A DNA stretch of 64,000 nucleotides, from the NCBI GenBank assembly GCA_019009955.1, contig CM032233.1, forward strand, positions 11,724,501-11,788,500, given 5' to 3'. The notes under the pieces were generated by a model. That model searched no databases, was not told the DNA's origin, and saw only the letters and a program-made list of their open reading frames with translations. Positions 1-10,795 of this stretch are shown here, one piece after another (the first letter of the stretch is position 1; each line of letters opens with the position of its first letter). This stretch comes from Riptortus pedestris (Eukaryota > Arthropoda > Insecta > Hemiptera > Alydidae). The translations under genes were made by a program, and so were the position numbers.

Positions 1-72
<72 letters not shown>

Positions 73-89
73 ATCTCTCTCTTCTCTCT

Positions 90-144
<55 letters not shown>

Positions 145-327
145 CTCTCTCTCTCACCTCCCTCCCTCCCTCCCTCCTTCCTCTCCTCCTTCCTCTCCTC
201 CCTCCCTCCTTCCTCTCCCTCCCTCTCTTCTCACTCTCTCTCTCTCTCTCTCCCTCTCTCTCTCTTCTCTCTCTCTCTCTCTCTTCTCTCTTTTTTTTTC
301 TTTCTCTCTCTCTCTCTCTCTCTCTCT
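1..327. repeat. (CT)n / CCT-rich microsatellite
   Basis: Almost pure CT dinucleotide array with interspersed CCT and CCCT blocks around 155-230, running off the left edge. It abuts a TA array at 327. A reading frame on the other strand made of Arg-Glu repeats is a by-product of the array, not a gene. Confidence 0.97.
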
Positions 328-330
328 ATA

Positions 331-370
<40 letters not shown>

Positions 371-500
371 TTTGAACGGACTCCATTTTTGTCATCTCCT
401 AAGTAGGATCGGTGGACATTAAATATCAAGTTTGGTAAAGATCGAACACTAATTACTGAGTACGACCTCAATAGCTGATTTTCCTCAAGGGAAATCTGCT
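328..500 (-). mobile_element. HINE-like element, 5' end fragment
   Basis: Read on the minus strand it begins AGCAGATTTCCC at 500 and continues through the block containing GTCCATCGATCC and the GACGAAAA block into a TA tract (327-366). The remainder lies in or beyond the CT array, so this copy is truncated or runs past the left edge. The family is defined by the first full copy at 708-1574. Confidence 0.8.
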
Positions 501-707
501 AATTCGGGATAAATAGAGCCGAGGTCGGCGTTAGATGTGCAGAGCATTGTTGGAGGTGGGGAACCTTCTGCGCAATTTACTGTGCGATGGACTTTTGAAA
601 ATCAGTCAGCTCTGCTTATCAATCCCAGTTTCCTTTATTAAATACTTGAGAATAGATATGAGCCAAGGCCACCTCTCCCATCTATTTATAAGTGAATCGC
701 AGATTTT

Positions 708-1574
708 AGCAGGTTTCCCTTAAGCTTTTGAGATCGTACTCATGATGCCATTTTCGAAAAATTTCTTCAAATGTCCATCGATCCTACCCAGGAGATGACG
801 AAAATGTGGTCCGTTCAAAATTATATATATCTATATATATTTGTCTGTTAACGCTCTAGTGGCCGCAATATTTGTTTGATCGTTATCAAACTCGATATTT
901 AATTGTTTTATGTAAAAAGAAAAATCAAGTTCGTTAATGGCTGAAATCGGACCAGTGGGACCGAAGGTTTAGTGGAGGATTTTCGAAAATTCGGAATATC
1001 TCCGTTTCTATATCTTATTGAAAATTAAATGAACTATAAATCTTATTATATACATTTATTCTCTATCTTGAATAGTAATCCAGATATTTGCATTTTTCAG
1101 TATTCAGCCTTCAGCAAACCCTCTACTCATGTTACATAAACAATTACACCACTTTGTTATTACACCACTTTATTCAAAGCTTAAGTACTAAATATTGTTT
1201 TCAAGAGACCTTTATTCTACGAGATACATGAGAATATATTTTGGTGACCCTCCGTCTTAAGTTCTTGGACTACTAAAAATTGATTGATTGAGATAAAAAT
1301 TATTCTCATTCATTATATATTACAGCACTGGATATAGTAAATAGTTTTGAATAAAATTGATATGTTATATTCTGATATATTTCAGTAATTGTTTTTCTTT
1401 CAGGGTGAGAGGTAGGCAGACCTGTTTGTTTAAATTTCAGACGGTTTCGCACTTCCCGAAGTATTTATTCCCTTAATGTTCACGGTATTATTGTGTTACC
1501 AGTATGTAGATTTATCTATTGTTAAACTTGACGTGGGAAATCTGCTTAGTTTACGGAGCGCCTGCGAGACGGAC
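708..1574 (+). mobile_element. HINE-like non-autonomous element, full length, 3' subfamily A
   Basis: Seen in sequence: a 5' palindrome-derived start (AGCAGGTTTCCCTTAAG), the conserved block ATGTCCATCGATCC, a short TA tract near 823-840, the CGCTCTAGTGG block, an internal segment with TTCTTGGACTACTAAAA, then the 3' end GGGAAATCTGCTTAG and a degenerate hairpin before GACGGAC and a T-run. The subterminal inverted repeats GCAGATTTCCC / GGGAAATCTGC, central microsatellite, 3' hairpin and T-rich flanks match the layout known for Helentron-associated elements. The family assignment is inference from structure. No coding capacity is visible, so mobility would depend on a Rep/helicase protein made elsewhere. 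Confidence 0.8.
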
Positions 1575-1604
1575 TTTTATAGTATTTTTTTAAATAGCTA
1601 TAAT

Positions 1605-1670
1605 AGCAGGTTTGCCTGGAGTCGAATCTCCAATTGAGCTTGTACTGATATATTTGAAATTTTCTTCAAA
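1605..1670 (+). mobile_element. HINE-like 5' scrap
   Basis: Starts AGCAGGTTTGCC and keeps decayed versions of the GAGGTCGTACT and TTTCTTCAAA blocks, then diverges. It lies just before an oppositely oriented copy that starts at 1729. Confidence 0.6.
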
Positions 1671-2083
1671 CGTGTGACATCATCTTAATTGATGCCTTAA
1701 TTGGTTTCTCTTTCTTTATTCAAACAAAGACCTTCACGCAGGGGCTGCGTAAACTAAGAAGATTTCCCACGTGATGTTTTACAATTAATAAATCTGCATA
1801 CTTTTAACACGTACCACCACCATGAATATTATGTGAATAAATGCAAGTGACAATGAGAAATCTTTCAGTCAATTTACATTTTAATAACCTCCTCAACGGG
1901 GAAAGCATTTGGGTTGTAAAGAAACAGGTCAGGGAACCTCTCAGAGCTGAGAGGAATACTCTTGACCAGAAAGAAAAACAATTTCTGAAATATATCTGGA
2001 TATAATATATTAAAAGCTATTTACTACATCTAGTGCCGCATTTATAACGAACCGGAATAATTTTCACCTCAATCACTCTAGGA

Positions 2084-2610
2084 AGGAATGGATTCTGAAA
2101 TTAAAAAAACAAAAACATTAAAACTAATTACGTAGCAATTATTTATAAAAGGAATACATTTTTCTACCTGCGAAGTTTTATGCAAAAAAATTGTGCGATT
2201 CCTTCCAGGGAAGAATCATCGGCCCAAATATCTTTGATAAAACATTAAATTGTGCAGTCTTCAACCTCTTCCTAAATGAACAGTTTTTTAATTAAATACA
2301 AGACATACCCCTGATGCACGGAAATGAAATGTGGTTTCAGCTTGACGGATCTCCTTCCCACTTCTCAATCACTACTCGATCAACAATAAGAGGAATCTTT
2401 CCCCAGCGCAGTATCTGTCGCAGCTTGCACATTGAGTGGCCACCCAGCTCACCCGGTCTGACAGAAATGGATTATTTTCTATGGGGAGGGGGGGGGGGTC
2501 AAATGTACCTCTACCAGAACAGGTCGCAGAATATTGATTATATGAAAATTAAAAGCAGATTGACGATAAATTCAATTTCAGTAGCAGAAATGCACATCAC
2601 AGAAAGGGAT
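2084..2610 (+). mobile_element. Tc1/mariner-like element fragment (CAGGGTGTCCCA family)
   Basis: The stretch GAATGGATTCTGAAATT and the following A-rich part recur in the short CAGGGTGTCCCA elements at 8.1, 29.0 and 47.5-48.8 kb. The block CTTCCAGGGAAGAATCATC also recurs at 48352-48371, where the transposase part is missing. This copy alone retains transposase coding sequence, so it links the short elements to their parental family. Neither terminal repeat is visible here. Confidence 0.65.
2197..2610 (+). pseudogene. Tc1/mariner-superfamily transposase, C-terminal relic
   Basis: One frame reads FQGRIIGPNIF (from about 2206), then an in-frame stop at 2293-2295, then IPLMHGNEMWFQLDG, IEWPPSSPGLTEMDYFLWG and a degraded tail. 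The motifs WFQLDGxPxHF and EWPPxSPDLTxxDFFLWG belong to the arthropod mariner-type DDE transposases that often carry DUF4817. The first is the second catalytic Asp region. In the last motif the normally acidic SPD position is Gly (SPGLT), so the third catalytic residue appears lost. A G-run (about 2487-2497) follows FLWG and may hide a frameshift. The N-terminal half is absent. Confidence 0.75.
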
Positions 2611-2752
2611 TTATATATATATATATAAAATTTTAAATGAGTCTCATTATCGTCATCTCCTAGGTAGAATCGATGGACATTAGTAGAGATTTTTTGAAAA
2701 TCGCGTCATAGTCACGACCTCAATAGCTAATTTCCCTTTTGGGAAATCTGCT

Positions 2753-3295
2753 ATAACATTAACCTCCCCCCCCCCTATGTATGTAAATGCCAAACCTAAG
2801 GGTTATAATTTTCAACGTATGTCTTTCCTTCATCTGCTAGGGTTCATAGATGTATATTTGAAGAAGGTTTTCAAACCTAAGGGAGATGTGCTAATAATTA
2901 GGCGAAATAATTTTATGTATAAGTATTAAGTTTTTCTTCGGATGATAATTTGAAAAGGTCAGTTAGATGTTAAGGGAGGATTTTTGACTAGATAATAGAT
3001 AGCGGAGGTGGCTTATCTATAGAGCGTGCTATCTTTGCAAGGAAGTTGCTCCAAATATCTCGTTTGCCATTGGCCGGCGGAAACCACCACGGACAAGAAT
3101 AATTGGATGGGGCCTCACTACTTAACTCTAGCTGCATCAATCTCAATACTCCCTCTCCTTAGCTCCATTCACTTTACCATTGTTCACTTCTACTCATGGA
3201 TGCCATTTCTGATTCTACCTTCAAGAAAATGAGACCCGTTAAAATATGTATATGCATATACACTTCTCCTCTCTGCTCCGGTGTTCGCAATTTTC
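2753..3295. other. No gene recognised between two HINE-like copies
   Basis: Contains a C-run (2767-2776) and otherwise AT-rich sequence. A 68-codon open frame at 3026-3232 matches nothing I recognise and has no supporting context. Confidence 0.5.
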
Positions 3296-4211
3296 AGCAG
3301 ATTTCCCTTTAGGGAAATCAGCTATTGAGGTCGTACTCATGACGATATTTTCGAAATATTTCTTCAATGTCCATCGAATCTACCTAGGAGTTGACGAACA
3401 TTAGTTCCGTACAAAAATATATATATATTTCTCTGTTAACCCTCTAGAGGGTCTAATTTTTGTTTGATCGTTACCAAACTCAATATCTAATCGTTTTATG
3501 TGAAAAGATGAAAGATCAAGTTCGTTAATGGCTAAAATCGGACAAGTGGGAGGGCGGATCTAGAGAGGATGATTTGTGAATATTCGAAATATCTCCGTTG
3601 CTATACGTCTGATCGAAAAATTGTATAGAACCAATCTTATTGTACCTTAAATGTACTATAAATATTGTCATATACGTTTACACTCTATCTTAGATATTAA
3701 CCGAGATATATGCAATTTTTCAGCCTTCAGCAAACCACTTCTACTCATGTTACATAAAAAATACTCTGTTATGTAATAAACCACATTATTCGAAGCTTAA
3801 ATACCAGATATTGTTTTCAAAAGACCTTTATTATACTAGATACATGCAAATATGTTCTGGTGACCCCTCCCCCCGTCATTAGTTCTTGGACTACTTAAAT
3901 TTGATTTATTGAGATAAAAAGTATTCTGATTCATTATGAATTACAGTACTAGATATAGTATATAGTTTTCAATAAAATTAATATGTTATATACTGATATA
4001 TATCGGTAATTGTTTTTCTTCCCGGTATGAGGTTGGCAGACCTCTTAGTTTACAATTCAGACAAATCCCGTCGGGAGTTTTCTTATTATCTTTTGTATGT
4101 TTTCACATAATATTCACATAGTTACACAAGTGTTACCAGTATATAGATTTTACTGTTGTAAAATATTAAGTGGGAAATCTGCTTAGTTTATGCAGCTCTT
4201 GCGTGACGGAC
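3296..4211 (+). mobile_element. HINE-like element, full length, subfamily A
   Basis: The 5' palindrome GATTTCCCTTTAGGGAAATC is intact. It is followed by GGTCGTACTCATGACG, a short TA tract (3418-3430), the AACCCTCTAGAGGG block, the full internal region and the 3' end GGGAAATCTGCTTAG with a decayed hairpin before GACGGAC and TTTT. At about 916 bp this is a good reference for the length of subfamily A. Confidence 0.82.
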
Positions 4212-4434
4212 TTTTGATGTCTAAGAAGTATATTTTGAAAGGATTGTTGTCCTCTGACATGTTAAGTGTCTCCAGTATAGAAAATGTGTTAATTTTGTCA
4301 GACTGTGGTTGGTGGGAGGGGGGATCTGGGGATATAGTTAGCTCCCCCTGCCTCTCCATTCAGCTCTCCCGCACGCCCATCCATCGGCCAATAATACCTC
4401 TCTATCACTTACGTTCAACGGCTCTTGTCATCTT

Positions 4435-5668
4435 AGCAGATTTATTTTAAGACAAATCAGCTGTTGAGGTCGTAACGCAATTTTCGAACCATTTCCTCAA
4501 ATGTCCATCGATCCTTCCCAAGAGATGACGAAAATAAGGTCTCTTCAAAACTTGTGTGTGTGTGTATATATATATATCTGTCTATTATCGCTCTATCTGT
4601 CGCAATTATTCTTCTTTGACGCCAAACTCGATATATAAGTGTTTCATGCAAAATTAAAGATTTAAAGATTAACGGCTAAAATCTGAATTTTGAACATTCG
4701 AAATATCTCCGTTACTATACGTCGGTTCGAAAAATGCCATAGAACCAATCTTATTGCAAATTAAATGTACTCTGAATATTGTTATATGCCCTTATCCTCT
4801 ATCTTGTATATTAACTGAGATATTTGCAAATTTCAGTTTCAGGCTTTAGCAAACCCCCACTTCTATTCATGTCATGTTAACAATAAGCTGTTATATTATG
4901 AAGCACTTTATTTGAAACTTAATTGCCAAATATTGGTCTCATTGATCGTGTACATTTTTTGATAAATGCAAATATGCAATACTCTGTTATATAATTAACC
5001 ACTTTATTTGAAGCTAAATACCAAATATTATTTTCTTTATCATACAGATATCTTTATTATACAAGATACATGCATGTATGTTCTGTTGACCCCCCCTCCC
5101 CCCGTCTTAAGATCTTGTACTACTAAAATTTGAGTGATTGAGACAAAAATTATTCTGATTCATTATAAATTACAATACCATATATATTAAATAGTTTTCT
5201 ATAAAATTAATATGTTATATTCAGATATATTTCAGTAATTATTTTCCTTCCGGTGAAGAATATTTCTATCTATCTTTTCAGCTCTCAGAGGTTGGCAGAC
5301 CTGTTTGTTTACAATTCAGACGCTTTAGGCGGATTTCTCATTAACGTTTGTAGTTATTCACTTAATATTTACAGTGGTGTTTACAGTGTTTGTTACCGGT
5401 ATGTAGATTTATCTCTTGTTAAACTTCACGTGGGAAATCTGCATAGTTTACTCATCCCCCTGGGTGGCAGACATTTTAGTTTCGGCTTTCAGTAAACCCC
5501 CACTCCTACTCTTGTCATATTAACAATAAGCTGTTATATTATGAAGCACTTTATTTGAAACTTAATTGCCAAATATTGGTCTCATTGATCGTGTACATTT
5601 TCGATAAATGCAAATAAGTGTCGCACTTGGGAAATCTGCTTAGTTAACGCAGCCTCGGCGTGACGTGC
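4435..5668 (+). mobile_element. HINE-like composite with both A and B 3' ends
   Basis: The 5' end at 4435 (AGCAGATTTATTTTAAG) leads into GT and TA repeats and the internal region. An A-type terminus lies at about 5421-5471 (TTCACGTGGGAAATCTGC, then a degraded hairpin and GGCAGAC). A second, B-type interior and terminus follow (5475-5668, ending GGGAAATCTGCTTAG and TGACGTGC). The block with TTATGAAGCACTTTATTTG occurs twice (near 4900 and 5536), which suggests recombination between two copies. Confidence 0.7.
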
Positions 5669-5706
5669 TTTATTTTAACCCCTCCTCAATGCACTTATTT
5701 CTATTT

Positions 5707-5941
5707 GTTTGTTTGTTTATTATTATTTACGTCCACTGTATGCTACTATGGCTAATCGGGACGGGTTATCTACAGGTTACCACCCTTTTCTAGCCAGGGT
5801 GGGCCTAAGGAGTTTATTTAATGAGTCCGTCACTAAATAAATTTCTACTGCCCAGGGCGGAAATCAAACCCGCCACTCTCTAGGTCTACCACGCGAGATT
5901 AAGACCAACGCCTTAACTCGCACAGTCAACCTGAGCTCCTA
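5707..5941 (-). mobile_element. tRNA-derived SINE, copy 1
   Basis: Read on the minus strand it starts GGAGCTCAGGTTGACTGTGC. It carries a box A-like stretch (GTGCGAGTTAAGGCG), a box B-like stretch (GGGTTTGATTTCCGCC), a unique body containing GGTTACC and AGATAACCCGTCCCGATT (read minus), and a TAATAA-type tail. The box A region resembles tRNA-Leu/Ser (GAGTGGTTAAGGCG). Two further copies lie at 17.1 and 26.7 kb. Confidence 0.82.
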
Positions 5942-6239
5942 ACCACTTATTTTATGTATTCACATTCCCCCCATCCATATAAACTGAGGACTTTAAGACG
6001 TACATTCAAGTGTAAAGTGAAGTGATAGCAGTGGCTATTTTCTTATCATGTCCCATTCCTCCTTAGCTCTTGACTTCCTTGCCCGGCAGGGAGGTGCTGC
6101 TCCTCTCATTGTGGTGACGGGGTGTAGCTTCTGTCAAGAGTGATGGAGGACGATTGTATTGTATATATCCCATTACCAAATGCATTTAAATGCAGACTGT
6201 AATATTCTTAATAAAATAAAATAAATAATAAGACGTACA

Positions 6240-6500
6240 TAGGGCACCAAAATGATCATGGGTTAAGTGGGCCAACGAGAAGGTTTAATATTACAATTAA
6301 AGACTTCGGGTACGTTAAAGCGCTGGAAAAAGTCGATCTCTACCATAAAAGAATCGTACTAGTATCAATCGAGATAGTAAATGACCTAACAACTTAAACA
6401 GAGAAGATAGTTACCGATTAAATAAACTTTTGGAGCCTATTATTCCACCTAGAAAGAAATTTACAAACAAAGAAGGCATAATCACAAAGGAACTGGAGTC
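6240..6500 (+). pseudogene. Penelope-like element, C-terminal coding relic
   Basis: A forward frame reads GYVKALEKVDLYHKRIVLV then SIEIV. After a frame change it reads NREDSYRLNKLLEPIIPP. The pattern (REAIEI ... NREDGYRLS..W.P) is the conserved region after the GIY-YIG domain of Penelope-like reverse transcriptases. Nothing of the reverse transcriptase is seen upstream. The piece ends just before the hammerhead-like motif at 6558-6592, the order expected for a PLE 3' region. The frame is interrupted near 6390. Confidence 0.65.
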
Positions 6501-6557
6501 GGGAGAAGAGACAGTTGCATACACCTGAATAGGAACTCTTCAGCATGAGAGAGACCC

Positions 6558-6592
6558 CTGACGATGCTAGAACTATGCCTAGCGAAACGTCG
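6558..6592 (+). ncRNA. Hammerhead-like motif in a Penelope 3' region
   Basis: CTGACGA (6558-6564) is followed by one T, then GCTAG (6566-6570), an 8-nt loop, CTAGC (6579-6583), GAAA (6584-6587) and CGTC. CUGANGA, a stem and GAAA are the hammerhead core. PLEs are known to carry minimal hammerheads, sometimes with a palindromic ACGU acting as stem III between two units. The single unpaired nucleotide before stem II departs from the canonical core, and stem I is weak (two G-C pairs). Activity is doubtful. Confidence 0.45.
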
Positions 6593-6816
6593 GCCAGAAA
6601 CATGAACACACTGCCAGTAACCGAAGACTTGGATTGTAGCATTGACGAGGAGCGTGGAAGACTGCGGGTATATTTAACAGAAGGTTTATTTTGGAGGCCC
6701 TCCCTCTCAGATTTCAATAACACTCTCACAACCAATAGTTCCTGCAGCCTTTTCAATCGACTGTTTCTGACCGAATATTGCTTGGGTTAGTTAACTGAAT
6801 AGCAAAATTCTGGTTC

Positions 6817-6930
6817 AGCAGACGCCCCTTAAGGGAAATCAGCTACTGATAGATTACTCATGTCGCGACTTTCATAAAAATGTCTTAAAATGCCCATCGA
6901 TCCTTTTCAGGAAATGATATGAGGCCCGTT

Positions 6931-6996
<66 letters not shown>

Positions 6997-7361
6997 CCCC
7001 ACCCCCGTCATAGGTTCTTGGACTACTAAAATTTGATTGATTGAGATAACAATTATTCTGATTCATTATAAATTACCGTACTAGATATAGTTAATAGTTT
7101 TGAATAAAATTAATATGTTATATTCTGATATATTTCAGTAATTGTGTTTCTTTCCAGTCTAGGTTGGCTGGCTTGTTCGTTTAAAATTCAGACGCTTCCC
7201 GTTGTAGCGTTATTAACTTGTAACTGAAGGATTGCTCGTTATCGTTTGTATTTATTTACTTAATATTCGCAGTGGTGTTGTGTTACTGGTATGTATATTT
7301 ATCTATTGTAAACCTTCGCGTGGAAAATCTGTTTAGTTTACGCAGCCCCTGCGTGACGGAC
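6817..7361 (+). mobile_element. HINE-like element with (CT)n in place of (TA)n
   Basis: The 5' end (CGCCCCTTAAGGGAAATC) and the CCCATCGATCC block run into a CT array (about 6936-6991). The array joins straight to the distal block with TTCTTGGACTACTAAAA and the subfamily A terminus CGCAGCCCCTGCGTGACGGAC. The segment usually between microsatellite and distal block is missing, so the array marks an internal deletion joint. Confidence 0.8.
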
Positions 7362-7877
7362 CTTATTTTACAACCCAATATATTGAAGGAAAAGTCATTA
7401 TTTTTGACTCTCGCCGACAGGAATCCCTCCAATTTTAGTTGAATGTAAACCTAATTGCTCTCGTTTGCAATTTAATTATTAGGATTCTGATTTTTTGAGT
7501 TAGCCCTATAGATAATAAATGGAAATAGCCATAGCTTATTAGTTAGAGTTTCCATTGGCAGTTGGGAAGTCGGCTTCATTTACGCATCACCTCTATGAAG
7601 GCCTTTCCATCGCATAGCTAAACTGCATTCTAAATTCAGCCATTCCTTTGTTGTAAAGCCATGAAGTAGATAGCGGCAATTGGGTAAATATTGACCAATT
7701 TATATTTAGAATAGCTGTGTTTGGATTAGAGGCAGGGTTAAGGTGAATACGGTTCCCTCTAGGAATATATACCTCATTTCATTAGTACTAGCCTAGCCAT
7801 ACGCTCTCTATATCTTCTATATCCAAGGAAAACGAACGTACGAGAGTAAAATCTGAATTGATAACATCACCACACGA
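7362..7877. other. No gene recognised
   Basis: AT-rich sequence after a HINE-like 3' end. It includes TTGGGTAAATATTGACC (about 7680-7696), similar to sequence that follows two other copies (11.2 and 21.2 kb). No coding pattern was recognised. Confidence 0.4.
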
Positions 7878-8022
7878 CATATTTACACGTTTCTCACACA
7901 GTAAAAGATCAATGAATCAAATATTTGGTATATAAACTTCGAATAGAATGGCTCGTGATATAGTTGCTTATTGTTAATATGCATTAACTAAAGTGGGGGT
8001 TTACTGAAGGCTAATAATTATG

Positions 8023-8060
<38 letters not shown>

Positions 8061-8691
8061 GTGTCCCAGCTTCCCCTGCCACCACCCTTAAAATCTCCAA
8101 TTGTGTTAATAAATGGCTCGCACTTGGTGTGCCATAATTGTGACCCCTGAAGGATCTTTTCAGTCGATATTCAACCTCGTAACCTTCTTCCGTACTTCTC
8201 CATCCACCCTAACTTTGGTATTTTCAATGGAATGCCATACTTTTTATGACGGATTCTTGTTGAAAATCTAAAACGAGTTTATATCGGTGAATTTTTCGAT
8301 TTGACGCATCCTTTAGCCGTAAAATGCACAAACAACTCTTTGTTTCAGAAACGTCACGTTTTATTGAAAAATGCTGCGACATAAAAGTTGTAGCCGAGAA
8401 AATTATGTTTGAAACCAGTCTATGGAAAGGAAAGAAAAGAAGGAAAATGAAAAAGAAAACAAAAAAAAACAACGAAATAACACAAAATTATTCTTGATGA
8501 TTCTCCCCTTTTACAAATAATTATTACGTAATAAATAAATAAATTCTAAGAGCGTTTTTCGTTATGTTGATCTTTTTTTAAGTAAACATTTTTTTTTTTG
8601 GATTCATTCAAGAATACTTTTGCGTTATTTTGTTTTAAATACTTTTATTTTTTCAGCCATTTATTACACGAGACTTTGGGACACTCTGCGG

Positions 8692-8722
<31 letters not shown>

Positions 8723-8846
8723 AAATTTTAAACGGACCTCATTTACGTCATCTTCTAGGCAGGATCGATGGACATATAAAGAAATTTTTTGACAATCGCT
8801 TCATGAGTACTACCTCAATAGCTGATTTTCCTTAAGGGAAATCTGC
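7878..8846 (-). mobile_element. HINE-like element (B-type) interrupted by mariner-like MITE
   Basis: Minus-strand B-type interior runs 7878-8020 and the 5' end 8718-8846 (GGCAGGATCGATGGACAT ... GGGAAATCTGC). They are separated by a CA array, the CAGGGTGTCCCA element (8057-8688) and a GT array. The 3' terminal hairpin is not seen at the left edge. Confidence 0.7.
8057..8688 (+). mobile_element. Mariner-like MITE with CAGGGTGTCCCA ends, full length
   Basis: The left end CAGGGTGTCCCA and right end TGGGACACTCTG form imperfect inverted termini (11 of 12). The 632-bp body lacks coding sequence. Its A/T-rich core recurs inverted in the composite at 47.5-48.8 kb. A (CA)n array precedes it and a (TG)n array follows, probably expanded from the host TA tract. 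Sequence shared with the transposase-bearing copy at 2.1 kb supports a Tc1/mariner origin. Confidence 0.75.
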
Positions 8847-9522
8847 AAAAATGTACCCACCAAATAAAAAATTAAGCACAGTAAATAAGCATTAAATACA
8901 ATTAATAAAGGCAACAAATAAACATTAGATATTTGTAATAAAGGCAGCAATTTAAAATGCTTTTAATAAAAAAATAAATAAAATAAAATAAAAATAAATA
9001 AATAATAAATTTAAAAAAAGTATTTTATTTCTTTATACTCTATAAAGATCTCTCTCTTGACAAAACTATATTAGTCAATGTCAAAAAAGGAGATAAATGT
9101 ATTTGGCCTATTAAATATATTATTTTATTTGTCAATTAAATACATTCTGGTGAGGTTGAGAGTAGAATTCTATTCCTGTTCCCTGAACGGGATTATATTT
9201 TGTAACAATGGGTGCAAGTGTTGGTAAATGATTAGGCCTGTTATCGGAAGGGATGGGGGCTGACCCCATCAACAATGCTCCCCATTTTCTCTATAATGGC
9301 CAATATATTTAGGACTATCTCCTACTCGTACAACCTACCCTATTCTATATAAGACTGTGATAAGCTGTACATTACTTTAATGGTGTTCATATAGAGTATG
9401 ACAGTAGAACAATTGTACTCATTTTGGGCTGAGCCTAATCAGCAATGACTGGCTAATTATATTTATTATTTCCGCTCTCGATAAAGTAAAATAAAATCAA
9501 AATTTCCAACGGAAGTCCCTTT
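8847..9522. other. AT-rich stretch, no gene recognised
   Basis: Simple A/T sequence with many AAATAAAT runs (8940-9010), then a less biased part (9100-9470). No domain or RNA gene recognised. Confidence 0.4.
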
Positions 9523-9672
9523 AGCAGATTTCCTTAAAGGGAAATCACCTATTGTCCACCGATCCTACCTAGGAGGTGACAAAAAAGTCCGTCACGCAGG
9601 GGCAACGTAAACTAAGCAGATTTCCCTCCTGAAGTTTAACAATAGATAAATCTACATACTCAGTACATTTTA
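9523..9672. mobile_element. Two HINE-like scraps, opposite orientation
   Basis: 9523-9585 is a plus-strand 5' end (AGCAGATTTCCTTAAAGG, CGATCCTACC) with an internal deletion. It abuts a minus-strand 3' end at 9587-9672 (GTCCGTCACGCAGGGGC, then the AATAGATAAATCTACATAC block). Confidence 0.7.
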
Positions 9673-9677
9673 TTATT

Positions 9678-9756
9678 GAGCTATTGAGGTCGTACTCATG
9701 ACGCGATTTTCAAAAAATTTCTTCAAATGTCCATCGATCCTACCCAGGATACCCAA

Positions 9757-9820
<64 letters not shown>

Positions 9821-10273
9821 TTTGTCTGTTAACACTCTAGTGGTCGCAATTTTTGTTTAATCGTCACCAAACTCTGCATTTTTATGAAGTCTGTGGTCGG
9901 GTATAGTTCGGATTAGATCGGCCATTTTCGTCAGTACTCGGCTCAGGTGGAAGCTTCTTCTAACCTTACAGGTCGTTTATAACCTTACCTTACCTTCATT
10001 GCTTTGTGTGATTTATGCAAATACGGTCTGTTCATCCGCCGCCCCCTCCCTTCTTTAGTTCTTGTACTACTAAAATTTGAGTTATTAAAATATAAATTAT
10101 TTTTACAATTCAGAAGCCGTTTCAGTTGGGAATTTATTAAAATTAACTGAAGGTTTTCTTATTACCGTTTGTATTTATTCACGGTGGTATTGTGTTACCA
10201 GTATGCAGATTTCTCTATTGTAAAACTTCACATGGGAAATCTGCTTAGTTTACGCAGCCCCTGCGTGACGGGC
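9678..10273 (+). mobile_element. HINE-like element with long TA tract, subfamily A end
   Basis: Begins within the palindrome (GAGCTATTGAGGTCGTACTC). A TA array fills about 9762-9812. After the CTCTAGTGGTCGC block a foreign segment of about 110 bp (9890-10005, with ACCTTACCTTACC) replaces part of the interior. The 3' end has the perfect hairpin ACGCAGCCCCTGCGT, then GACGGGC. Confidence 0.75.
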
Positions 10274-10289
10274 TTTTTAATAATTTTGG

Positions 10290-10795
10290 AAACATCCGAA
10301 ATGTAAACTAACAGATCTGCCAACCTCTTACCGGAAAGAAAAACAATTACTGATATATATCAGAATATAACATTAATTTTATTGAAAACTATTTACTATA
10401 CCTAGTACTGTAATTTATAATGAATCAGAATAATTTTTACCTCAATCAATAAAATTTTAGTAGTCCAAGAATTTAAGACCGGGGAGGTGGTCACCAGAAC
10501 ATATTTTCATGTATCTCGTATAATAAAGGTCTCTTGAAAACAATATTAGGTATTTAAGCTTCCAATAAAGCGGTTTATTATATAACATAGTATTGTTTAT
10601 GTAACATGAGTAAAAGTGGGGGTTTGCTGATAGCTGATATCTGAAAAATGCAAATATCTCGGTTAATACTCAAGATAGAGAATAAATGCACTTAACAACA
10701 TTTATAGTACATTTAATTTGCAATAAGACTGATTCTGAACTTTTCGATCCGTCGTATAGGAAGATATTTCGAAATTTCAAAATTCTCCACCCCTA
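10290..10795 (-). mobile_element. HINE-like interior, left arm of an inverted pair
   Basis: Minus-oriented interior from AGATCTGCCAACCTCTTACC through TAGTAGTCCAAGAA to the block ending AAAATTCTCCACCCC. It has neither end of the element and abuts a plus-oriented interior at 10796, giving a head-to-head arrangement. Confidence 0.7.

Larger units (their letters stand above)
1729..2752 (-). mobile_element. HINE-like element split by a mariner-type fragment
   Basis: The 3' terminal hairpin (CACGCAGGGGCTGCGT) and subfamily A 3' half occupy 1729-2083. The 5' end, with GGTAGAATCGATGGACAT and the terminal GGGAAATCTGCT, occupies 2628-2752. Between them lies unrelated Tc1/mariner-like sequence (2084-2610) where the internal region and TA tract should be. 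The short TATATA at 2611-2627 is what remains of the tract. Confidence 0.75.

Noticed and set aside
154..471. 105-codon Arg/Glu-rich frame on the minus strand
   Set aside because: Low-complexity translation of the CT array.
6418..6790. Overlapping frames of 81 and 112 codons on opposite strands
   Set aside because: They cover the Penelope relic and its hammerhead-like 3' region in the wrong frames and show no domain.
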